A stretch of 35,546 nt of DNA, from assembly GCA_029245125.1 (NCBI GenBank), contig JAQWPZ010000278.1:1-35546 (forward strand), given 5' to 3'. The position numbers were made by a program, and so were the translations under genes. This DNA comes from Rubripirellula sp. (GTDB lineage: Bacteria > Planctomycetota > Planctomycetia > Pirellulales > Pirellulaceae). Positions within the stretch are counted from its first letter, which is position 1. Each line of letters starts with the position of its first letter. The notes under the pieces are model-generated. The model did not search any database, was not told where the DNA came from, and saw only the letters and a list, made by a program, of their open reading frames with translations. Shown piece by piece: positions 1 through 8,507 of this stretch.

Positions 1-1232
1 GACAAGTCATAAAGCCATGCTTGCTGTCTGCCATTTTCAAGTTTGCTGACCAGTTTGTGATCTCCATCGCGAATTGCGGTCCAGGTCCGCTGGCCGCGTC
101 GCCCACGCCAAAACAAGGTGCGTGGAAAATCCTTTGCCCCAGACGTTAAATGCCCGATCAGGTCAATGCCGTCCAGTGGGATATCGTTGGTTGTCGCGCC
201 GGCGATTTTAAGGAACGAATGGGTCAGGTCGAATGTCGCACAGACTTGACGACTCGTCGTCCCCGGTTCGATTTTTCCGGGCCATTTTGCGATCATCGGA
301 ACTCGGATGCCGCCTTCATGTGTGCTGCCTTTGGCTCCTCGAAGTGACCCCATGTAAGACGCTCCCGCAAAGCCGCCGTTGTCCGAAGCGAAGACAACCA
401 GTGTGTTGTTGGTTAGCCCTTTCGCGTCGAGTGAATCGAGGATTCGACCCACCTCAGTATCCAAGTTTTCTAACATCTTGACGTAGGCATCTGAGTCGAT
501 CTGCATCCAGTTTTCTTCGGTGACTTCTTTTGCCATGTCCCCGGGAGCTTGGAAAGGAAAGTGTGGACTTTCATGGGAGACGAAAAGAAAAAAGGGACCA
601 TCTTGCGATTGAATGAATTCCACCGCATCGTCCGTGATCAGTGTGGTCATATAGCCGTCACGGTGAACTGGGAATTCACCATCAAACAGAACATGCAATG
701 GGCTTGTCTCACGATGGTTGAAGTAGTGCACGTTGCCACCGAGGTAGCCAAAGAATTCATTCCAGCCGTGCCGCATTGGATGAAACTTTGGCTCGTAACC
801 GAGATGCCATTTGCCAAAAATCGCGCAACGATAACTTCTCTTGAGCAGTTCACCTGGGATGATTGTCTTATCAGCGGGCAATCCAAGTTGACGACTCGCA
901 GCTAACCGAATCGCATCATCGTAACGCCCCACGTTGCCTGTTCCGATTGCACACTCGAGGCCGCCAACTCGTTGCTGGTAACGGCCAGTCAAAAAAGCGG
1001 TGCGTGTCGGGCTGCATTCCGGCCCGTTGGCGTAATGTTGCGTCATCCTGACACCGGACCTGGCCATCCGATCTAAATTTGGAGTTTCGGCACTCGGATG
1101 GCCGTAGCAGCCAAGATCGCCATAGCCCAGGTCATCTGCCAAGATGAAGACGATATTGGGGGGCGTTGCACTGTGGGCGAACGCCGAGAAAAACAGGATC
1201 GTGATCAAACTAGTCGTATTTCGCATCTGCAT
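1..1232 (-). CDS. Secreted sulfatase, 3' end outside the window
   Basis: This frame is open from an ATG at 1232 to the left edge, giving about 410 residues without a stop. It encodes a type I (formylglycine-dependent) sulfatase that hydrolyses sulfate esters, probably on sulfated polysaccharide. Residues 1-22 form a signal peptide. The metal-binding ILADDLGYGD motif follows at about 30-39. The signature ECSPTRTAFLTGR places the cysteine that becomes formylglycine at residue 73 and its arginine at 77. GKWHLG, SHESPH and ASDNGG follow in the usual order and supply the remaining active-site Lys, His, Asp and Asn residues. Sulfatases of this type are usually 450-550 residues long, so only the C-terminal part is missing. 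A second in-frame ATG lies at 1226, and neither start has a clear ribosome binding site. The exact substrate class cannot be told from the sequence. Confidence 0.93.
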   Translation of the reverse strand, partial: MQMRNTTSLITILFFSAFAHSATPPNIVFILADDLGYGDLGCYGHPSAETPNLDRMARSGVRMTQHYANGPECSPTRTAFLTGRYQQRVGGLECAIGTGNVGRYDDAIRLAASRQLGLPADKTIIPGELLKRSYRCAIFGKWHLGYEPKFHPMRHGWNEFFGYLGGNVHYFNHRETSPLHVLFDGEFPVHRDGYMTTLITDDAVEFIQSQDGPFFLFVSHESPHFPFQAPGDMAKEVTEENWMQIDSDAYVKMLENLDTEVGRILDSLDAKGLTNNTLVVFASDNGGFAGASYMGSLRGAKGSTHEGGIRVPMIAKWPGKIEPGTTSRQVCATFDLTHSFLKIAGATTNDIPLDGIDLIGHLTSGAKDFPRTLFWRGRRGQRTWTAIRDGDHKLVSKLENGRQQAWLYDL

Positions 1233-1607
1233 ATTGTACGCGTCTGGTTTTCCACATTTAACCCATCGGTCTCACGTGATCTGAGTGAGAGAGTGACGAG
1301 TCAGGCAGGGAAGCGGTCGACGATCTTGGCGTCACGAAGTGTCGCTTTGGGGGAACGCAGGGGCCGTCTTCGGTGTTGGCAGTTTTTTAAGTCATTTTGG
1401 ACCGAGGGTGGATGCGCTGGGGAGTTGCCTCGCTAATGCAAGCCACATGATCGGCGTGATCCGTTCAGATTCTCGAATGCAACACCAATCTGGGTGGTCC
1501 GGTCGCCGCTGCCTGGAATTTGCTCTCGCGACATCGTAGTGTTTTTTGCCACCCGTTTGGCGGTGTTTGGTTTGGCTGTTTCCAAATTCCCTTGAGCATT
1601 CGGTTTG
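1233..1607. other. Intergenic gap between divergent genes
   Basis: This spacer separates the divergent sulfatase and sensor-module genes and should hold both promoters. I see no convincing -35/-10 pair, RNA gene or repeat. The short reading frames in it resemble no known protein. Confidence 0.5.
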
Positions 1608-2165
1608 ATGATGTCTCTCTTCGAGAAATTCCCACCACGAAAGCGAATCGCCCTTGGATTAGTTGGCATGATGGTTAGCACGTTGCTGATTGCCGACTCT
1701 GCGGGCTCTCTTTCCTCTCGGCGGCGCGACCTTGCTGGCGATCGTTTATTGCTTTGCGAGTGGTTGGCAAGCAGTTGCTCGGCGTTAGCATCCGCTAGTC
1801 AGATGGAGGCGATCCCGGAAACCTTCAATTCTCTTGTCGAAAGTGATCCATCCCTTCAGTCCATTTGTTTGCTGTTGGCTGATGGTGAGACCTCCGTGAA
1901 TGTGGAGAGTTCAGCTTTTCAACGCGACCAATTGATCGACAAGAATGCGCATAGTTTGTTGATTCCAGTTTACCGTGATGGTGTTCATTGGGGTGATCTT
2001 CAGGTTTGCTTCGCTGCCACACCGCCGGTGTTTAGCCGGAGTGGCTGGGCAGTCCCTTGGTTATTCATCCTGATTATTCCCATCTGCTTTCTTCAATTTG
2101 ATTTCTTTTTAAGCAAGACACTGAGACAATTCGATCCCTCCGGTCGAATGCTAAAGGCTACTTGA
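1608..2165 (+). CDS. Two-helix sensor module lacking its output domain (probable remnant)
   Basis: The product of about 185 residues has a basic N-terminus, a transmembrane segment at about 13-30, an extracytoplasmic stretch of about 115 residues, and a second very hydrophobic segment near 145-168. It then stops about 18 residues later, after SKTLRQFDPSGRMLKAT. This is the layout of the N-terminal input half of a membrane sensor kinase. In planctomycete hybrid kinases I recall a similar start, with the LRQ-DPS segment after helix 2 leading into PAS/GAF and kinase domains. Here no output domain follows in any frame before the next gene at 2497. It could be a decayed kinase or a stand-alone membrane protein. 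The frame also has a TTG at 1605, but the ATG codons at 1608 and 1611 are better starts. Confidence 0.6.
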   Translation: MMSLFEKFPPRKRIALGLVGMMVSTLLIADSAGSLSSRRRDLAGDRLLLCEWLASSCSALASASQMEAIPETFNSLVESDPSLQSICLLLADGETSVNVESSAFQRDQLIDKNAHSLLIPVYRDGVHWGDLQVCFAATPPVFSRSGWAVPWLFILIIPICFLQFDFFLSKTLRQFDPSGRMLKAT

Positions 2166-2496
2166 GCAGCGTCCCCGATTTGCTCTTTCAGTCCAGGTGA
2201 TCACTTCGGGTCGAAGTGAATCCACGTCGCGCATTTTTCGAACCTGAGTTGACTTTTGCATCGTTAATGGTCTGTGCCAGTAATGACAACAAAGCGTGGG
2301 AAGTGCGAAAGGAACTCACTCAGGGCGTGAATTTCGATTCTGTTTCTATTACGGTGAACTCGCCTGACTCCCCAGAACCAAACTCCGGTGAAATCGGTTT
2401 GCAATTTAGGTTCGCGAGACGTTCGCGTCTTCAAGCGATGCCAAGCCTCGCTCCGAGATGATAAATTGTTGGGATTCAATTCCCCGACGAGGACTT
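2166..2496. other. Gap after the truncated sensor, no convincing gene
   Basis: I looked here for the missing kinase part of the upstream sensor module and found no H-box, N-box or receiver motifs in the three forward frames. A GTG-started frame of 81 codons (2216-2461) has no recognisable features. A GAGGA sequence at about 2488-2492 serves the next gene. Confidence 0.4.
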
Positions 2497-2841
2497 ATGA
2501 TGAGTGATGCTCTGCCTCGAACCATCACGCGAGCGATGCAATTTAATCATGGCTGTGCCAACGGTATGAGCCATCGCTGGAAAAACGGTCAATACTGTTC
2601 GATTATGACCAAGGTCGGCATCGTGGGTTGTGGGATCTATGATTTGAAAACGGCGGCCGAGTTTGGGCAGGCGATTGCGATTGCCAAAGGGACGCCAGAC
2701 CATCCCCTGGTGGAGCCAGAAGATCTTCTTGATGCGACGATCGTTGGTGTTACTCCGCAAGCAGAACAAATGCGAATCGAAATCGGAATGACTGGCAAGC
2801 AAGCTGTCGAAAAAATGTTGCTAGCTGACGATGAAACGTGA
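2497..2841 (+). CDS. DUF1805 (YunC-like) family protein
   Basis: A small protein of about 114 residues. Its C-terminal two thirds match the DUF1805/YunC pattern: a V-G-C-G-x-Y-D hairpin, a conserved helix (KTAAEFGQA), then EDLLDATIVGVTPQAE and the family-defining end IGMTGKQAVEKML. The biochemical role of this family is unknown. The frame is open from 2458, but a GAGGA Shine-Dalgarno sequence at about 2488-2492 supports the paired ATGs at 2497 or 2500. The alkyltransferase gene begins 42 nt downstream on the same strand, so the two may be co-transcribed. That position alone does not show a role in DNA repair. Confidence 0.85.
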   Translation: MMSDALPRTITRAMQFNHGCANGMSHRWKNGQYCSIMTKVGIVGCGIYDLKTAAEFGQAIAIAKGTPDHPLVEPEDLLDATIVGVTPQAEQMRIEIGMTGKQAVEKMLLADDET

Positions 2842-2883
2842 TCGCCGTCGTTCCAGCTTCCTAACCGTTTTCAGGCTATCGCG

Positions 2884-3417
2884 ATGCGAACCGATGCAAA
2901 AGTCACCCAGGTTGTAGTCGTACCAACATCGTTGGGATCGATGTTGGTGGGTGGATCAAACCATGGTTTGCGGTGTGTTGCGTTTGGCGAGGATGAAACA
3001 CAGTTGCGTTTGATGATGCATCAGCAGTTTTCTACGGCAAGGAGCGGAATGACGGAGACACTTCAAGCTTGGGTCACTGCTCTGCGGCTGGGGTTACGGC
3101 AACCGTCGACCGAGTTGCCGCTCCCGCTTGAGTTCAACGGTACACCATTCCAAAAACTGGTGTGGAAGGGACTGCAAGAAATACCAGCCGGGAGTACTGA
3201 ATCCTACGCTCAACTGGCTCGTCGTCTTGGCAAACCAACCGCGACGCGTGCCGTTGCGAGCGCTTGCGCGGCAAATCAATTGGCTTTTGCTGTCCCCTGT
3301 CATCGCGTCATTCGAAGTGACGGCAAACTAGGTGGCTATCGGTGGGGAATCGAGCGAAAAAGAGCATTGATAGAACTTGAACGCTCAGGTTTTCTGACGA
3401 GTAAGCTTGCTACGTGA
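2884..3417 (+). CDS. ogt: Methylated-DNA--[protein]-cysteine S-methyltransferase
   Basis: This 177-residue protein is a suicide repair enzyme that transfers the alkyl group from O6-alkylguanine in DNA to its own cysteine. The DNA-binding helix-turn-helix region is visible at about 88-131: FQKLVWKGLQEIPAG, then YAQLARRLGKPTATRAVASA with the arginine finger near 122, then CAANQ. The active site AVPCHRVIRSDG follows, with the acceptor cysteine at 139. GGYRWGIERKRALIELE closes the domain. The N-terminal 80 residues correspond to the poorly conserved Ogt/MGMT N-domain. No Ada-type zinc domain or AlkA fusion is present, so it is a stand-alone Ogt-type protein. It lies 42 nt after the DUF1805 gene. 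The ATG at 2884 has only a weak ribosome binding site. Confidence 0.95.
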   Translation: MRTDAKVTQVVVVPTSLGSMLVGGSNHGLRCVAFGEDETQLRLMMHQQFSTARSGMTETLQAWVTALRLGLRQPSTELPLPLEFNGTPFQKLVWKGLQEIPAGSTESYAQLARRLGKPTATRAVASACAANQLAFAVPCHRVIRSDGKLGGYRWGIERKRALIELERSGFLTSKLAT

Positions 3418-3937
3418 AAGCATACTGAACAGGGCGGTCATCCCAGCCTAAAATCCGCGTGGAGAGTGGATTGACGTTCGATGTATGCCGCTCAGTGAAA
3501 GGCTGGGTGTTCAGTGAAAGGCTGGGTGCTCAGTGAAAGGCTGGGTGAGCAATCGGTCCGCGTAGGCATCGGCGGGCAAGCGACCCGCGCGTTTTCAATT
3601 CAGTGGATCGGCATTCCCGGCGGTGATCGCAAACCAAGCGGGGGCGTGGTGGCAAGCGAAGTTTCCAGCCGGACTGTTGTCTCGATCATCTCGCGAGCAA
3701 CCTGCACCATGGAATGCTCGTAGCCTGCACCGATACCAGTTTCGGTCGCAAGGGAATCGTCTGTTGCTGGCAGCCTTCCGAACCCTCTTTCATCAGCAAT
3801 TGTCGAATCAGAATTAGATATTGGCTTGCATGGTGGGAAAAATTTGGCTATGCATTAAGCTACGGTGCAGAGCGATCGGATCATGACTTCGGTTTTGTAT
3901 CCGACATCGATCAGCGAGCCGGCTAAGAACATTCGCC
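3418..3937. other. Gap between ogt and tRNA-Glu
   Basis: Apart from the 19-bp tandem repeat at 3492-3548 I see no gene here. TTGCAT at 3826 and TATGCA at 3849, 17 bp apart, could be a promoter for the tRNA, but they lie more than 80 bp upstream of it and match the consensus poorly. Confidence 0.4.
3492..3548 (+). repeat. Tandem repeat, 19 bp x 3
   Basis: Three consecutive copies of TCAGTGAAAGGCTGGGTG plus one variable base (T, C, then A) lie at 3492-3510, 3511-3529 and 3530-3548. They are in noncoding DNA about 75 bp after the ogt stop codon. Near-identity of the copies suggests recent slippage or duplication. No function is evident. Confidence 0.85.
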
Positions 3938-4010
3938 GCCCCCTTCGTCTAGTGGCCCAGGACGCTGGACTCTCAGTCCAGAAACAGTAGTTCGAATCTG
4001 CTAGGGGGTA
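3938..4010 (+). tRNA. tRNA-Glu (anticodon CTC)
   Basis: A full cloverleaf can be folded. The acceptor stem is GCCCCCT with AGGGGGT. The D stem is GTCT with GGAC. The anticodon stem CTGGA/TCCAG encloses loop CTCTCAG, with anticodon CTC at 3972-3974 reading the Glu codon GAG. The variable loop has four bases, and the T arm is AGTAG-TTCGAAT-CTGCT. The discriminator is A4010, and CCA is not encoded. Two weak points stand out: a G1-U72 wobble at the end of the acceptor stem, and a T stem with only two G-C pairs plus one G-U. The opening GCCCCCTTCGTCTAGTGGCC closely resembles standard bacterial tRNA-Glu. Confidence 0.95.
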
Positions 4011-4012
4011 TT

Positions 4013-4034
4013 AAATCGGAGAAGATTCCGATTT
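4013..4034 (+). terminator. Hairpin just after tRNA-Glu
   Basis: AAATCGGA at 4013-4020 pairs perfectly with TCCGATTT at 4027-4034 around a six-base loop. It begins three bases after the tRNA. This fits a terminator or a processing hairpin, although there is no long T-run after it. Confidence 0.55.
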
Positions 4035-4334
4035 ATCTGGACGGCTAGCATTTTGCTGTGCGAATCTTGCCAGTGACTGTCATAGCCAGTCACCGACCGC
4101 TGTTGCGTCAGAGATGATGGCCAGCCAGGCTCGGGGATTGGGCCGAGTAGACTCGGCGGCGGCAATGAATTAAACGTGGTTTCGAAGCCCTTCGGAGCGC
4201 CAACGATACGCAAGATGGTCAAAGCTCTAGCCGGTGCGTTGAGCAGTCGGGGTGTCTTTGCCGTTGATGGGGCTAACCGAGTGAATTGGTGCTTTTGCGA
4301 GATGCTGGGGCGACGAGGCTCAAGGCCTTTGTGC
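4035..4334. other. Gap between tRNA-Glu and the histidine kinase, no convincing gene
   Basis: Reading frames span this stretch on both strands (minus 4001-4363, plus 4176-4376), but neither product resembles a known protein, and the minus frame runs into the 3' end of the tRNA. A small inverted repeat, GTGACTG/CAGTCAC, lies near 4075-4095. The stretch may be a dispersed noncoding repeat. Confidence 0.4.
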
Positions 4335-4365
4335 CAGGTCAGACACAGTTGCAGGTCAGACACAG
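4335..4365. repeat. Direct repeat CAGGTCAGACACAG x 2
   Basis: Two identical 14-bp copies (4335-4348 and 4352-4365) are separated by TTG and end two bases before the stop codon of the minus-strand kinase gene. The GTCAGACAC core resembles short motifs common in bacterial REP-type elements, but no transposase is nearby. Confidence 0.6.
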
Positions 4366-4367
4366 GA

Positions 4368-6167
4368 CTAGGTTAAGCGAAAGATCAGTTCTTTGAGGAG
4401 TTCTCGCGAGAGTGGTTTGCTGACGTATGCATCCATACCAGCCCGCAAGCATGTTTCTCGGTCACCCTTCAAGGATTGAGCGGTCAATGCGATGATTGGT
4501 GTATGGGTATCGGATTCTTGCTCGAGGTCGCGTATTTTTGTGGTCGCATCTATGCCGTCACATTCCGGCATTAACACATCCATCAGGATCAGGTCGAATG
4601 GCTTTTCGGCGGTTTGCCAAATTTGAATCGCTTTATTCCCGTTGTCTGCGATGCTCACCTCGTGTCCCCATTTTGTCAGCAGTGCGAGCATTAGAGCTTG
4701 ATTGACTGGTGAGTCATCTGCCAACAGGATCTTCAGGTTTTGTTGTTTGTCTGATGGTGACGGGCGCGGCACCTTGGCGTTCAAGCATGTTTTTGCATTG
4801 GAAATTTCTGGGTAATGCTTGGGATTAGCGGTTTCAAGTTTTACGGTAAAGAAAAACGAGCATCCGTTGGGTTCATTGTTTTTGCACCACAAACGGCCTC
4901 CCATCAGTTCGACTAGTTCGCGAGAGATGGCGAGGCCTAAGCCGGTGCCACCGTGGGAGCGAGTCGATGACATGTCGGCTTGGGTAAAGGCCGAGAATAG
5001 CGATTCGTTATTTCCGTCTGGCAATCCAACTCCAGTATCGCGTACTTCAAAATGCAACTGGATGTGCTCGGTTTCGGTCACCGGACCGTGATTCTCGGGT
5101 TCCTCCAACGGCTGAGATTCAACGAATACATCGACGCGTCCCGCGCTGGTGAATTTCAACGAATTATTGATCAGATTGACCAAGACCTGGCGAATCCTGC
5201 TTGCGTCTCCATTCAGCCAGGCCGGTACGTCTCGGTCGATCGTGGAGGAGACGATGGTTCCTTCGATTCTTCCTTGGATCTGGAAGATCGCAAGCGTTTC
5301 ATCAATTAAGTCATCGAACTTGAAAGGGCGTTTTTTGAGTCGAATAGCGTCTGATTCGATGCTCGAGAAATCTAAGATCTGATCGATGATCCTCATCAGG
5401 CCACTGGCAGAGGCTTTCACCGCCTGGGTGAACTCAAATTGCTCTGCATCAAGTTCTGTTTCCAGTAGCAAGTCGGTCATGCCAAGCACGCCATTCATGG
5501 GAGTCCTCATTTCATGACTGATCGTTGCCATGAAGTCACTCTTGGCTAGGTTGGCCTTTTCCGCGTTTCTGGATGCTTGTTTTAAGGCTTCCGCTTGTTT
5601 GTCTAGTTTTCTTCGCGTGGTCTCGAGCTGCTTGATCGTGCGTTTTAGTTCTTCGGCACGATTGGCGTCCGAAATCTTTGTCGCTGCGATCGAAGCGATG
5701 GTCGTTAACCATTCTTCATGCCGTTCGGTGTAAAAGTTTGGTGCGGCATGTTCGGTATCAATAACGCCGATGCATTTTCCTTGCAGCATGATCGGGACGG
5801 CGAGTTCAGAGAGGCGAAAGTCGTCATCGATGATGTAGCGTGTATCCAATCGCGTATCTGGGATCCGTTCGGCGATCGCGTACTTCGCGACGCTCCCCAC
5901 GATTCCTTGACCGACCTGAATCGCGATCGCGTTCTTGATCACATGGCCTTCAGGATTCTTGGGGCCGTAGGCTGCTTTTTGAATCAAAATCTGTTGTTCG
6001 GCATCTAACAGATAGATCACGCAATCTTCGAACCCCATCCCTGCGATCACGCGGTCTGCAATCAACCAAAGAATTTCGTCGAGTGTCGAGCGTTGAAGCA
6101 GATCAAGCGCGAAATGATGAATCAACTTCAGAAATTCATCTGGCTTCAGTTCATTCCTGGAGTTCAT
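4368..6167 (-). CDS. GAF-domain hybrid histidine kinase with receiver domain
   Basis: A 599-residue soluble sensor kinase with no transmembrane helix. Residues about 20-165 form a GAF domain (for example SELAVPIMLQGKCIGVIDTE), and about 168-205 form a coiled-coil linker. The HisKA phosphoacceptor is H218 in SHEMRTPMNG. The ATPase domain shows an N-box (NLINNSLKF, 331-339), a G1 box (DTGVGLP, 377-383) and a G2 box (GGTGLGLAI, 406-414). A receiver domain occupies about 478-599, with acidic pair D484/D485, phospho-acceptor D530 (LILMDVLMP) and K584 (YVSKPL). Every catalytic residue is present, so it should autophosphorylate and pass phosphate to its own receiver. No HPt domain or partner regulator is encoded nearby, so the final output lies elsewhere. 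The GAF ligand is unknown. Confidence 0.95.
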   Translation of the reverse strand: MNSRNELKPDEFLKLIHHFALDLLQRSTLDEILWLIADRVIAGMGFEDCVIYLLDAEQQILIQKAAYGPKNPEGHVIKNAIAIQVGQGIVGSVAKYAIAERIPDTRLDTRYIIDDDFRLSELAVPIMLQGKCIGVIDTEHAAPNFYTERHEEWLTTIASIAATKISDANRAEELKRTIKQLETTRRKLDKQAEALKQASRNAEKANLAKSDFMATISHEMRTPMNGVLGMTDLLLETELDAEQFEFTQAVKASASGLMRIIDQILDFSSIESDAIRLKKRPFKFDDLIDETLAIFQIQGRIEGTIVSSTIDRDVPAWLNGDASRIRQVLVNLINNSLKFTSAGRVDVFVESQPLEEPENHGPVTETEHIQLHFEVRDTGVGLPDGNNESLFSAFTQADMSSTRSHGGTGLGLAISRELVELMGGRLWCKNNEPNGCSFFFTVKLETANPKHYPEISNAKTCLNAKVPRPSPSDKQQNLKILLADDSPVNQALMLALLTKWGHEVSIADNGNKAIQIWQTAEKPFDLILMDVLMPECDGIDATTKIRDLEQESDTHTPIIALTAQSLKGDRETCLRAGMDAYVSKPLSRELLKELIFRLT

Positions 6168-7101
6168 CGTGGATCTGAGTTTACCGAAAAACCGTTCGGG
6201 AAATTTCGCGTGGCAATCATCGTCGCTATTGGCAGTAGCTCGTGGGGAGGGGCATTGGACTTTGGTTCATCTCGTCGGCAACCTAGGTCGCTTCAACTGG
6301 CTGGAGTCTGAACGATATCGATCTAGTCGTGCCCATCTACTCGGGGTGGCCCGAGGTTATTGCTCGCCAGATCGCCCATGGAGCCTCGCGCGAGTTTAAC
6401 CAAAAACGCCCAGATTGTGCGAATGAAGCCACGGTTCCGTTTTTGCAAAAGGGGTGCGGCTGCCCGCAAAGAGGTCTGCTTAGTGCCCCCATTGTGACAG
6501 AACGGTCGGTTTGTTTTGCCAGCTGAGCCGCAAGATTGACACAAAGGGGTTGATTGCGTCGCTCGGAATAATTCGGGTTCCCGTGCGGTCGTAACGATTA
6601 GGTCAAATTTGCGCACGTTTACCTCGCCCATGTGGAACATCGATAGGCAAGGTTCATGACGGTCGTGACGCATTCCCATTAATGCGATGTCATTCGGGTC
6701 CGTCTTATTGAGCCGGTTCAGGTTCAGAGTGCTAGAGTGCCAGGCGGCGTTCGAAAGTTAGCTTCGGGATTTGGTAACTTTACCGCGGTATGCAAACTCT
6801 GATTCGCTTGCGCATTTACCCTTTCTGGTCCTTGCTTTTTGACAAGGCTTGATTGCACCTGCTCGTCGGCGACGCGAAACTCTCGAACATTGATGTTGAC
6901 TGGGGCGTGCCACTGAGCAAGCTGAGAATTTCTTTTCAACCCCTGAAGCGGTTTGTTCATTTATGTTGCAGCGAACAGCAGCGACGAATAGTCTGGTATC
7001 AAGGTGGCGTGCTAGAGACCGGTGCGGCTGAAGAACCAAGCAATGGTTTTGGGTCGATTAGGATTTAACGCTCGCCTTTTTCTTTGACGTCATGAGATCA
7101 A
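6168..7101. other. 934-bp gap, no convincing gene
   Basis: The region separates the divergent kinase and hydrolase genes. Frames such as minus 6323-6679 and 6724-6960 and plus 6853-7068 have no signal peptide, domain or ribosome binding site that I recognise. I see no RNA gene. Regulatory sequences for both flanking genes are expected but cannot be placed. Confidence 0.45.
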
Positions 7102-8085
7102 ATGAAGTCGCAAAAAATTCGCCTTCTAGCCTTTGGCATCTGCACCACTATGTTGTCTGCATTTGCAGGAATAACTTGGTACGTCGGTGGCGAACTGGTG
7201 GCACCGGCGAATCGAGTGGTTGGGCCACCGCCGAGCGAGGTTGGGATTCAGACCGTCGAAATCAAGTCGAAATCTGGGTCGCCGCTCTCTGCTTGGTATG
7301 TGCCGCATCAAGACGCGAAGGCGACTGTGATCCTGCTTCATCCGATCCGCTCCGATCGCCGCGCGATGCTCGGGCGTTCTGGTTTATTGCATGAAGCTGG
7401 CTGCACGACGTTGTTGGTTGATCTACAAGCCCATGGCGAGTCGCCGGGCGATAACATTACAGCTGGTTATCGTGAGCGTTTAGATGTGATGGCTGCTGTC
7501 GAATTTGTTCGAACCAAGACCCCCGATCATCAGGTTGGCATTGTTGGCTGGTCATTAGGTGGTGCGGCAGCATTGTTTGCATCACCATTAGAGATCGATG
7601 CTTTGGTGATTGAATCGGTTTACCCTACCATCCACGCAGCAGTTCAGAACCGCATCTCGATGAGGCTTGGGCCGTTGAGCTATGTTCTTGCGCCAGCTCT
7701 TTTGGTGCAGATGAAGCCTCGTCTTGGAATCGCAGCGTCGCAGCTCCGCCCAATCGATTACGTAGACAAAGTCGGTTGCCCAATTCTGGTCGCTGCTGGT
7801 GAAAAGGATGCCCATACAACGATTGCGGAGAGTTTGCAGATTTATAATTCGGCGAAAGAACCGAAGCGATTTGTTGAATTCAAGGGTGCAGTTCACCAAG
7901 ACTTGTTGAAGTTTGATCCCGATCGGTACCGCGGCGTAATTGACTTTCTGCTTGCTCATCTAACCGAGAAGCCACAGCAGGTAATCCAAATTGACAGAGG
8001 CAGGGAGTCAAAGGCTCAGTCAGACTTCAAGGCCGAGGATCGTCACGGCAGCGATGCGATCGACGAAATTCAAAGTGAGCGATGA
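7102..8085 (+). CDS. Membrane-anchored or exported alpha/beta hydrolase
   Basis: A 327-residue serine hydrolase of the alpha/beta fold. Residues about 7-30 form a hydrophobic segment that acts as a signal anchor or signal peptide. The oxyanion region is VILLHPIRSDRRAML (76-90), and the D-x-x-x-HGES strand turn is at 107-114. The nucleophile elbow GWSLGG has Ser151. The acid is probably Asp236 (AAGEKDAHTT), and His265 (GAVHQDLL) completes the triad. This pattern is close to the 'alpha/beta hydrolase, lysophospholipase or BAAT-like' proteins of the abhydrolase clan. The substrate is unknown. The last 45 residues are charged and lie outside the fold. The ATG at 7102 has no strong Shine-Dalgarno sequence. 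Confidence 0.9.
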   Translation: MKSQKIRLLAFGICTTMLSAFAGITWYVGGELVAPANRVVGPPPSEVGIQTVEIKSKSGSPLSAWYVPHQDAKATVILLHPIRSDRRAMLGRSGLLHEAGCTTLLVDLQAHGESPGDNITAGYRERLDVMAAVEFVRTKTPDHQVGIVGWSLGGAAALFASPLEIDALVIESVYPTIHAAVQNRISMRLGPLSYVLAPALLVQMKPRLGIAASQLRPIDYVDKVGCPILVAAGEKDAHTTIAESLQIYNSAKEPKRFVEFKGAVHQDLLKFDPDRYRGVIDFLLAHLTEKPQQVIQIDRGRESKAQSDFKAEDRHGSDAIDEIQSER

Positions 8086-8507
8086 ATTGCCGGTTTGCTG
8101 TTGGGCGAAGGTCCGCGATTGAGATGCGATGAAAGTCGATGCCATCTTCTCGGTTGAGGCTTTGTCTCTCTCCGCTGTCGTCTGTTCGCTGGTCGATCAC
8201 GTCTCCGTGGTGAGTCGATTTAGGTGGAGCGTCGGTGGGCTGCGTTTCGCCGCCAGGTGGTGGCTAGGTTTCCCCTTGGGCGGCAAGGGAGATCCTGTCA
8301 CGAATCGGTCGCAGAGTTTTCCGTGTTCGAGAATGCAGCATGGGGCCATTCTCGACCTTCTCGGTTGGGTGGATCTCAGTGAAAAAACGAATTGAACGAA
8401 TCCGTATGATTTATTTGGCCAGTCTCGATTCCGATATAGAATCTGTCGGTTGATGCTGGGACAATGCCGTCAATCTCTTTTCTTGCTTTTGAAACCAAAG
8501 CGACCCA
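8086..8507. other. Gap with a possible promoter for the zinc-ribbon gene
   Basis: No gene is convincing here; the plus frame at 8129-8395 has no features. TTGGCC at 8415-8420 and TAGAAT at 8437-8442, 16 bp apart, could form a weak promoter about 60 bp before the next start codon. That is a pattern match only. Confidence 0.35.

Noticed and set aside
3826..3854. TTGCAT/TATGCA pair as tRNA-Glu promoter
   Set aside because: It is a weak consensus match and more than 80 bp from the tRNA.
6323..6679. Minus-strand 118-codon frame upstream of the kinase
   Set aside because: No domain, signal or ribosome binding site; more likely noncoding or a dispersed repeat.
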